Assembly: GCA_022774485.1 (NCBI GenBank)
Contig: JALFLX010000060.1
Span: 1 to 29,997, forward strand
From: Bacilli bacterium
Lineage (GTDB): Bacteria > Bacillota_I > Bacilli_A > RFN20 > CAG-288
Reading direction: 5' to 3'
Length of the DNA: 29,997 nt
This document shows, piece after piece, positions 23,988 to 29,997 of this stretch. Under the pieces are notes generated by a model. That model had not been told where the DNA came from. It did not search any database and was given only the letters and a program-made list of their open reading frames with translations. Positions within the stretch are counted from its first letter, which is position 1; each line of letters opens with the position of its first letter. Made by a program: the position numbers and the translations under genes.

Positions 23988-24407
23988 TCACTTGTCTTTC
24001 AACTTCTCCTCGATGTGCTTAATAGCATCCCTGAGAACCTCTTTGTCTGAGCGGTGTGTCAAAAGATCCAACGCTCGATAATAACTGACCCACACGATCT
24101 TAGTCACTTCTTCTATCTGAGGTTTAATGTGATTCGAGAGCGGTGTCGCTAAGAAGAAAGTGACATCCTTCTTCACGCCTTTCACAGGCGAATAAGAGAT
24201 GGTGTGAGAGAAGCTAGTGTCAATCGCACAATCTAAGTCTGTCTCTTCTTTGATTTCTCGCTTGGCGCATTCCTCAGGAGTTTCACCTGCTTCAATATGA
24301 CCTTTCGGCAAAGAAATATGCCCTTGGTTCATAAATTCGAGGAGGATTTGAATTTCACCATGATCGACACGATAGACGACTGCACCATAGCTGTATTCTT
24401 GTTTCAT
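23988..24407 (-). CDS. NUDIX hydrolase, Ap4A-hydrolase-like
   Basis: 139 residues. The Nudix box GHIEAGETPEECAKREIKEE, followed by TDL, lies near residues 35-57 and has all metal-binding Glu residues. The preceding SLPKGHIE and the N-terminal SYGAVVYR resemble bis(5'-nucleosyl)-tetraphosphatases of the MutT/Ap4A group, which clear dinucleoside polyphosphates. The exact substrate cannot be deduced. Start ATG at 24407 (MKQEYSYG) with GGAGG 8 nt upstream; a TTG-initiated longer frame would begin inside that ribosome binding site. It is monocistronic with its own terminator. Confidence 0.88.
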   Translation of the reverse strand: MKQEYSYGAVVYRVDHGEIQILLEFMNQGHISLPKGHIEAGETPEECAKREIKEETDLDCAIDTSFSHTISYSPVKGVKKDVTFFLATPLSNHIKPQIEEVTKIVWVSYYRALDLLTHRSDKEVLRDAIKHIEEKLKDK

Positions 24408-24904
24408 GATCATCACCTCCAAAGAAAATCATACCACTTTTGAAGAGATTAAAGTAGGCTACTCCGTTCCTTTTCCTTTGTTCAAAAGTCTGCTAGTCAA
24501 CAAAGAAGCTGCCATCAACTTCGTGTTAGATTACATCTGCGATACCGATATTTCATCCATTGTGAATATAACTCCGATAGATGTTTCAAACTGAAGCGGT
24601 TTCTCTTTACAAATTTACCTTGTTTCTTTTCCACAAATTTTGAACGGACCTAAATCAAGTGGTAGCGTGAGATAAGTTCCATATCTATATTTCAACATCA
24701 ATGATGCACAGCTAATTTCTTTGAAATTGTTTACATCTCTAGGATGTTACCCTTAAGGAAAACGCAGTTTTTCGCATCAAGTTCTCTTGATACCTATCTT
24801 CGTTCATTAGCAAGGCGTTCTCTGTGCTTACTACATAAGTGTCGATTATCTTGCAATGCCTAAAAACAAAGCAACGCTCATTTATTCTAATTTCTTCCGA
24901 CTGA
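24408..24904. other. Intergenic stretch with probable gene remnants
   Basis: No convincing gene in about 500 bp. A plus-strand frame ending at 24594 encodes YSVPFPLFKSLLVNK and then VLDYICDTDISSIVN. It looks like a protein tail, but its only ATG lies in the NUDIX ribosome binding site region. On the minus strand a frame of about 45 codons ending near 24752 reads STENALLMNEDRYQENLMRK, without a start. Both look like debris left by insertions; no family recognised. Confidence 0.3.
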
Positions 24905-24933
24905 AATCGGAAAAAGTGTGGAGTTCCACAAAA
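24905..24933 (+). promoter_or_regulatory. Operator-like repeat, upstream copy, DUF4143 copy 2
   Basis: 29 bp identical to 24980-25008, with the inverted repeat TGTGGA-GT-TCCACA preceded by an A5 tract. It lies about 17 bp upstream of the -35. Confidence 0.85.
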
Positions 24934-24949
24934 TTTCCGAATAGATTTC

Positions 24950-24977
24950 TTGTAAGTTCGATAATTAATGTTATAAT
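24950..24977 (+). promoter_or_regulatory. Promoter of DUF4143 copy 2
   Basis: -35 TTGTAA (24950-24955), 16-bp spacer, -10 TATAAT (24972-24977). It sits between the two operator copies. Confidence 0.8.
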
Positions 24978-24979
24978 GT

Positions 24980-25008
24980 AATCGGAAAAAGTGTGGAGTT
25001 CCACAAAA
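24980..25008 (+). promoter_or_regulatory. Operator-like repeat, start-site copy, DUF4143 copy 2
   Basis: 29 bp identical to 24905-24933 (offset 75 bp). It begins 3 bp after the -10, so it covers the transcription start, as palindrome A does in front of DUF4143 copy 1. Confidence 0.85.
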
Positions 25009-25020
25009 AAGGCGATTAAA

Positions 25021-26331
25021 ATGATTTGCAGAGAAAAATACCTAAACGAACTAATTAAAGCGAAAAACAATGGCTTCCCTAAGGTCATTACTGGTATAAG
25101 ACGATGTGGGAAATCGTATTTATTAAATTATATTTATAGAGAACATTTATTATCGTCAGGCGTTAAATCTGAAAACATTATATATTTAGATTTGACTAAG
25201 GTGTCGAACGCCTATTATCGTGATCCACTATATTTATACGAACATATTGTTGGAATTACACAGAAGTCTACTGAAATCAATTACGTTATTATCGATGAGA
25301 TACAAGAAGTATATTCTATTGTGAATCCTGCATTAACAAAGGGGGAGCATGTTAAAGCAAAATCAAAAGATGAAAACATAATTTCATTCGTTGATGTAAT
25401 ACTGGACTTAGCATCATTAGATAACATCGATTTATATGTGACCGGTTCTAATTCCAAAATGCTTTCAACAGATATTGTCACGGAATTCAGAGATAAAGCT
25501 ACTAATATTAGATTGCAACCCTTATCTTATGAAGAATATTACAATTATAAAAAAATCGATGAAACAAAGGCCTTAACTGAATACATGATATATGGAGGAA
25601 TGCCTCTAGCAGTTTTAAAGGATGGAATCGAAAAAGAAAATTACCTAAAAGATTTATTTGAAACAACATATATCAAAGACATAATTGATAGAAATAATTT
25701 TAGGAAAGTTGAAGCTTTGGATGAAATATGTACGATGTTATCAACTTGTGTTGGGGATTTAATCAATTCTGAGAAGCTTGCTAGTTTATATAAGCAAAAA
25801 ACGAATCATAAAATTGATTCAGACACAGTAAATTCATACATTAATTCTTTTATCAATTCATTCATCTTATCTGAAGCATTTAGATATGATCTAAAGGGAA
25901 AGAAGATTATTACTTCGACAAAAAAATACTATTATATTGATACCGGATTAAGAAATGCTAGATTGAACTTTGTTTATCATGATTCAGGAAAAACGCTTGA
26001 GAATGTTATATACAATGAATTGATCTACAATAATTATAAAGTAAGTGTCGGAACATTTGATACTTTCGAAAATGATATGAATGGTAAAACAACAAGAAAA
26101 TCACTGGAAGTTGATTTTTTGGCTGTGCGGGGCAATCGAATGTATTATATACAAGTGTGTGACAACTACTCGGATGAAAAAACGAAGAAAAGAGAAATAA
26201 AACCTTATATATCTCTCAACGATCAAATCCAAAAAATAATTGTCATTAATAGTCCCATATCTGAAATGCGAGATGAAAATGGATTTACAATAATTGGCGC
26301 TTCTGATTTTATGCTTCGATTTATTAAGTAA
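25021..26331 (+). CDS. AAA+ ATPase with C-terminal DUF4143 domain (copy 2)
   Basis: 436 residues. Walker A GIRRCGKS (25-32), Walker B NYVIIDEIQE, sensor-like VTGSNSKMLS, family motifs IYGGMPLAV and STKKYYYIDTGLRNARLN. The C-terminal EVDFLAVRGNRMYYIQV resembles the PD-(D/E)XK core. Compared with copy 1 it has an insertion of about 20 residues after Walker B (NPALTKGEHVKAKSKDEN). Start ATG 25021; a longer frame from GTG 24991 begins inside the operator and is rejected. The ribosome binding site is weak (AAGGCG). The gene is clearly more AT-rich than the housekeeping genes, with many ATA and AGA codons, which suggests transfer. It is alone with its repeats; no terminator was seen directly downstream. 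Confidence 0.88.
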   Translation: MICREKYLNELIKAKNNGFPKVITGIRRCGKSYLLNYIYREHLLSSGVKSENIIYLDLTKVSNAYYRDPLYLYEHIVGITQKSTEINYVIIDEIQEVYSIVNPALTKGEHVKAKSKDENIISFVDVILDLASLDNIDLYVTGSNSKMLSTDIVTEFRDKATNIRLQPLSYEEYYNYKKIDETKALTEYMIYGGMPLAVLKDGIEKENYLKDLFETTYIKDIIDRNNFRKVEALDEICTMLSTCVGDLINSEKLASLYKQKTNHKIDSDTVNSYINSFINSFILSEAFRYDLKGKKIITSTKKYYYIDTGLRNARLNFVYHDSGKTLENVIYNELIYNNYKVSVGTFDTFENDMNGKTTRKSLEVDFLAVRGNRMYYIQVCDNYSDEKTKKREIKPYISLNDQIQKIIVINSPISEMRDENGFTIIGASDFMLRFIK

Positions 26332-26406
26332 TAGATAGTTTGTATCGTGACCTTCAAATTGATTTAGGCACATGTATTTTTAAGTGAGATTGAAAAGTCG
26401 ATAAAT

Positions 26407-26553
26407 ATGAGCGATTTTTCTTATCGTGTTTTGGCCAAGATCAAAAAGAGTCTTCGATCAACAGATTCCATCGATGATGTCATCAAGGTAGCAAAACGGA
26501 TAACAAAGAGAATGATGAATAGGTTAAAAAACTTTTTTCACTCAGAGATATGA
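26407..26553 (+). other. Short open frame, possible gene remnant
   Basis: 48 codons, basic and helical in appearance (VLAKIKKSLRSTDSIDDVI, then AKRITKRMMNRLKNF). The frame stays open for 13 codons upstream of the ATG. There is no ribosome binding site. It may be the tail of a lost gene; no family recognised. Confidence 0.25.
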
Positions 26554-26616
26554 AGTACCACACGGATGTATTTCAAAAGATATATCTAAGCATCAAAAGT
26601 TTAAGGGTAAATAAAT

Positions 26617-26718
26617 GAAAAAAACTCCGTTACACCCTTGAGGCATAACGGAGAGAGCAAAAGGAATTTTTATGTTGGAACTTATTATCAATTTCAGGTG
26701 CTTTGGTTTTCCCTAAGC
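26617..26718 (-). ncRNA. Candidate small RNA of about 100 nt
   Basis: A minus-strand promoter (26725-26753) is followed about 100 nt later by a terminator hairpin, CTCCGTTA/TAACGGAG (26625-26632 with 26646-26653), and eight Ts. Nothing between encodes a peptide with a ribosome binding site. I recognise no known family (not SRP RNA, 6S or tmRNA by eye). Confidence 0.45.
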
Positions 26719-26724
26719 GACAAC

Positions 26725-26753
26725 AATATAAAGGTTACAAGAGGATATGTCAA
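26725..26753 (-). promoter_or_regulatory. Promoter of the candidate small RNA
   Basis: Minus strand: -35 TTGACA (26753-26748), 17-bp spacer, -10 TATATT (26730-26725). Confidence 0.65.
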
Positions 26754-26904
26754 CATTTTTTTCATCACTTTTTTACGCGGTTTTTCATGAATTCGTTTAA
26801 TATACATAAAATAGTAAAAAAGCCCGATAAATACGAGACTTTTTAACCATTATAGTTTTCAATTTTTCCCTGTTTTTCACACCGTTCTTATGTTTATAGC
26901 TCAT

Positions 26905-26919
26905 ATGAAAACGCTTTTA
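26905..26919 (+). promoter_or_regulatory. Catabolite-responsive element (cre) match
   Basis: ATGAAAACGCTTTTA fits the Bacillota cre consensus WTGAAARCGYTTWNN at every position. It lies about 180 bp upstream of the YfhO-like gene. HprK in this window supports a CcpA circuit, but ccpA itself is not seen. Confidence 0.5.
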
Positions 26920-26960
26920 CAAGATAAAATTTTTCAGTTAAATAAATCCTCTTTGAAAAA

Positions 26961-26972
26961 GTAACCGGTTAC
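26961..26972. promoter_or_regulatory. LacI-type operator-like palindrome
   Basis: GTAACCGGTTAC, a perfect 12-bp palindrome with the central CG typical of LacI/GalR-family sites, about 125 bp upstream of the YfhO-like gene. The remainder of 26754-27098 is AT-rich and holds no gene. Confidence 0.4.
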
Positions 26973-27067
26973 ATAAAAATCAGGATAGAGATTCGAGACT
27001 ATAGATGTGGTTCTTGATATTTTTTTACTATATCTTTGTTAGATAAGAAACAGCATTTTTTATATTA

Positions 27068-27076
27068 TGATAAAAT
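27068..27076 (+). promoter_or_regulatory. Extended -10 of the YfhO-like gene
   Basis: TGATAAAAT is an extended -10 (TGnTAAAAT) about 22 bp before the start codon. No good -35 is seen, as is common for extended -10 promoters. Confidence 0.5.
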
Positions 27077-27098
27077 GAATGTCTAGAAAGGATGCCTC

Positions 27099-29997
27099 AT
27101 GGATCTCACTGGAATCAAAAAGACTGCATTCAGCCTGACACACAGCGCATATGAGTGGCTTAAGAGTAAACTGAAGCAAATCGTCAAAGCGTTCAAAGAA
27201 CCTTCTGATGCCATGCGATGCTTTTATATTCTCACCATTGTTGCAATCTGTTGCTTTGCATACACATGGTTAAACAACGGGTTTACTGTTCCATTAAGCG
27301 GCGACTACTCTCTCCAAGAGATGACTTTCTTGTTCAATGGATATGATGACTGGCACTACTTCTTTAGAACCGGTGTCTTCCCAGCTTGGGATCGAAGTGT
27401 TTTCTTAGGCATGGACAATGTCGGTGGCAACTCGTTCTACTATCTCTTCGATCCGTTCTTCTTGATCTTACTCCCGTTTCCAAGAGATTGGTTGCTTGTC
27501 CTTCAAGGGTTAGAATTTGTCCCTAAGATGGTATTAGCCGGTATGTTCTTCTACTGGTTCTTAGGGGAGTTTAGAATTTCTAATCTCAACCGCACCATCG
27601 GTGCCTTAGCGTTTGCTTTCTCCGGCTATTCGATGTGCTACATCTGGTTCCACTTCATCTCCTCTGTCGCTTTCTTACCACTTTGTTTCTTAGGAATAGA
27701 ACGCATCATCAAAGAAAGAGATCCTCGTCACTTCTTAGTCGGCATCTTCTTAGTCGCGATGACAAGTTACTTCTTCTTCGTCGTCTATATGTTCGGACTC
27801 TTCTTCTACGCGATGTTCCGCTATTTCCAAACCATCAACAAGAGACACTACGATGAGAATATGTCCGTACTTGGGACTGGTATTCTCTCCTTTATCGTCG
27901 CGGTGATGTTAGGAATGTTTGTTTTACTTCCTGGCATGGTCACAGCAACAAGCATGCCCCGTGTCACGGAGAGTTCTTATTTAGAGACATTGTTCTCCTC
28001 TTCTTCTCTTAAAGAGCTTTTAAAGAATGTGTTTGTCTTCTCTTCGGATAAATCGCACAATCAGCTCACTCCGTTTTTAAACTTCTTGTTCATGTCAGAT
28101 GACTGTTATTATTCAAACCTTCTCAATGTCAATTATTACGACAATCTCGCCGGTTCTCTTTACGCGACTACTCCGCTTCTTTTGATCTTCTTTGTCGGTC
28201 TTTTTGACTCAATCCGCAGAAAGAAAATCTCTCATATCATCGCTGTCATCTTAGTCTCGTTCCTCTGCTTAACTCCCTTTGGTTTCTATCTCTTCTCCGG
28301 ATTTACAGTCCCTTATGCGAGGTTCTTCATCATTCCGATTTTCTTCATGGTTCTCTATGATGTTTTAACAATCGAGAGAAGAAGAGAGATTCCTAGATAT
28401 TATCTTGACCTATCTTTCTTTGTCGTCTCTATCTTCTATGTCTGTGCCTGTTATCTCATCATCTATGAAGTTGATCAGACTCCGAGCAGATTCAATGGAA
28501 CCCAGTGGGACTTAAAAATGATCCTCATCATTTTAAACGCCATCTGGTTAGCTATCTGCTACGGTGTGATGAGGCCGTTCTTCCACAAACGTCAGTTCTC
28601 GATCCCGATGTTAATCTTGATGTCGATCGATGTCATCTGCATGTGCAATGTCACCATCTATAATCACGGGCTTTCCTCTATCAGCAAGAACAAAGACTAT
28701 CCGATAGAGACAAAGATTGTCGAGCTTCTCAAAGAGGGAGAAGGTGGAGAGGATTATTACAGAATCTACAACACCACCGCCACAAGAAATAACTCCAATG
28801 TCCCGCTCAGAGAAGGATATTCAGGACTGAGTGACTTCCACTCTGTCTACCCCTTTGAAGCACAGGATTTCTTAGATCGTTCTCGTATCCCGCACGGCTA
28901 TCACAACTGGTCGATGGGTATCTACAACAGAAGAATGAACCTAGAGACCTTCTTAGGGACAAAATATTATCTTGTCAACCGTGTCGAAGATAACTTCACC
29001 ACCAACTCCATTCCGAAAGCATATCCCTATAGAACCGATGACAACGGCTACACAGTCTACGCGAGCGATTATGATATTCCCTATGGCTATAAGAACATCC
29101 TTTCTCTCACGGAAGAAGAAAAAGAGCTCTACGATGTCAACTACTCACAAGAATTCTTAGATTTCTTAAAAAGTGATAAGTGCACCAAATCGGTCTATCT
29201 CAACACCAACTTTATCGATCTCGGCTTCGCTTTTGACACTGTTATCGACACCGCTTGGCTTTCCTCAAGCGGAACAGATGATGATACCTTCATCTGGAAC
29301 CTCTATGAGGATGTCAGCGAATATCCGCTCCTTCGCTATGCGATGCTAGATCATGAAGACTTCCTCTCTTTCAAAGAGGAGAACAAATACAACGCTGGAA
29401 AAATCAATCACTACGGGGATAACTATCCAGACACGCTCATCGCTGTCGATGGCTACAATGTCAGACAAGAAGCTACTCTCTTCCAGCGCTCCATCTCAGC
29501 GACCAACATCGATTACATCCCCTACGATGAAAATGCTGATTACATCAACGACTCTTCTTTAAAGAAACCCTCTGTTCCCATTCAGGTCTACTCCTCATCC
29601 GCCTCTGCCTCAAGAAGAATGAAAACCACTGTCTACGCTGCAAACTGGCCTGCAACAGCGGAGACACCGAGCGGTTCCTATGCGACCTGTAACCCGGATG
29701 ATTATTACGATCAAGGATGCTTAGAAGATTATAAAAAGACACATCCTTGGGAATACGCAAACGGAATCAGACCCGCAGACACGGTTTACGATTATGACTC
29801 TTTAAAAGATGAGAACGGAAATATCTCAGATGATTACAATCGAAAAGTCCTCTACAACTCTAAGATTGTACTCACCGCCTATGATGGACGCGGAAATCAA
29901 ACTCTCTTCTGCCCCGATGCTGATCCCACAAAACCAGAGACTGCTTGTTACCTTTCCATCTTCGACACTGATGATATCGAATGGAGACTCTTTGATG
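27099..29997 (+). CDS. YfhO-like polytopic membrane protein, 3' end off the window
   Basis: Open for 966 codons to the window edge. Start ATG 27099 with AAAGGA about 7 nt upstream. After a soluble N-terminal segment (1-42) come about 12 hydrophobic helices to about residue 525, then a large hydrophilic domain. The first outer loop, VPLSGDYSLQEMTF, and GMDNVGGNSFYYLFDPFF match the GT-C-like arrangement of YfhO proteins. GALAFAFSGYSM, GYSGLSDFHSVYPF and the NLETFLGTKYYLVN segment are also family features. YfhO and its listerial relative GtlB glycosylate teichoic or lipoteichoic acids outside the membrane, using undecaprenyl-phosphate sugars. The same role is likely here but unproven. The hydrophilic domain is long and Asp/Tyr/Asn-rich. 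Confidence 0.85.
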   Translation, partial: MDLTGIKKTAFSLTHSAYEWLKSKLKQIVKAFKEPSDAMRCFYILTIVAICCFAYTWLNNGFTVPLSGDYSLQEMTFLFNGYDDWHYFFRTGVFPAWDRSVFLGMDNVGGNSFYYLFDPFFLILLPFPRDWLLVLQGLEFVPKMVLAGMFFYWFLGEFRISNLNRTIGALAFAFSGYSMCYIWFHFISSVAFLPLCFLGIERIIKERDPRHFLVGIFLVAMTSYFFFVVYMFGLFFYAMFRYFQTINKRHYDENMSVLGTGILSFIVAVMLGMFVLLPGMVTATSMPRVTESSYLETLFSSSSLKELLKNVFVFSSDKSHNQLTPFLNFLFMSDDCYYSNLLNVNYYDNLAGSLYATTPLLLIFFVGLFDSIRRKKISHIIAVILVSFLCLTPFGFYLFSGFTVPYARFFIIPIFFMVLYDVLTIERRREIPRYYLDLSFFVVSIFYVCACYLIIYEVDQTPSRFNGTQWDLKMILIILNAIWLAICYGVMRPFFHKRQFSIPMLILMSIDVICMCNVTIYNHGLSSISKNKDYPIETKIVELLKEGEGGEDYYRIYNTTATRNNSNVPLREGYSGLSDFHSVYPFEAQDFLDRSRIPHGYHNWSMGIYNRRMNLETFLGTKYYLVNRVEDNFTTNSIPKAYPYRTDDNGYTVYASDYDIPYGYKNILSLTEEEKELYDVNYSQEFLDFLKSDKCTKSVYLNTNFIDLGFAFDTVIDTAWLSSSGTDDDTFIWNLYEDVSEYPLLRYAMLDHEDFLSFKEENKYNAGKINHYGDNYPDTLIAVDGYNVRQEATLFQRSISATNIDYIPYDENADYINDSSLKKPSVPIQVYSSSASASRRMKTTVYAANWPATAETPSGSYATCNPDDYYDQGCLEDYKKTHPWEYANGIRPADTVYDYDSLKDENGNISDDYNRKVLYNSKIVLTAYDGRGNQTLFCPDADPTKPETACYLSIFDTDDIEWRLFD

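Noticed and set aside
24991..25020. Longer N-terminus for DUF4143 copy 2 from GTG 24991
   Set aside because: The extra codons are simply the operator repeat and the next bases, and the homologous protein starts at the equivalent of ATG 25021.
24882..25088. Minus-strand frame with a repeated VELHTFSD motif
   Set aside because: The repetition comes from the two operator copies being read as codons. There is no ribosome binding site.

Overview
The window looks like a chromosomal segment of a medium-GC Bacillota bacterium. I favour the Erysipelotrichia/Bacilli side. The reasons are HPr kinase, WhiA, Lgt and a Gram-positive-length ribosomal protein S12, standard TAA/TGA stops and strong AGGAGG-type ribosome binding sites. 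The genus cannot be named from the sequence alone.

Layout. 1-2881: str operon on the minus strand (rpsL-rpsG-fusA; fusA runs off the left edge), with a consensus promoter. fusA carries an in-frame TAA at codon 128. 2943-3754: a Bax-inhibitor-1 family membrane protein. 3849-6546: a roughly 2.7 kb insertion with IS66-like ends and 8-9 bp flanking direct repeats. It contains no transposase. It carries a frameshifted methionyl-tRNA synthetase tail and an AAA+/DUF4143 ATPase gene. 6712-9923: glycolytic operon gap-pgk-tpiA (minus). 10292-14308: hprK-lgt-trxB-whiA (minus). 14441-19019: a two-component cluster of two paralogous membrane histidine kinases, one of which has lost its catalytic motifs, and a REC-SARP response regulator, coupled by 4-bp overlaps. 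19268-20563: enolase (plus). 20663-23417: copper ATPase with metal-binding domains at both ends, plus a copper chaperone. 23655-24407: a small XRE regulator and a NUDIX hydrolase. 24408-26616: an AT-rich accessory patch with gene remnants and a second AAA+/DUF4143 gene. About 26617-26753: a candidate small RNA. 27099-end: the first 966 codons of a YfhO-like membrane protein.

How the parts fit. Most of the window is housekeeping: translation, lower glycolysis, carbon-catabolite control (HprK and a cre-like site) and lipoprotein maturation. gap and eno share GCGC-centred motifs upstream, which suggests common control of glycolysis.

The most interesting signal is in the two accessory DUF4143 ATPase genes. 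They are diverged in sequence and lie about 19 kb apart. Yet each promoter is bracketed by two copies of an inverted repeat, one upstream of the -35 and one at the transcription start. The half-sites differ by a single base (TGCGGA versus TGTGGA). This looks like a conserved self-control module belonging to a mobile ATPase/nuclease-like family of unknown function. The second signal is the active-kinase/pseudokinase pair with its SARP regulator.
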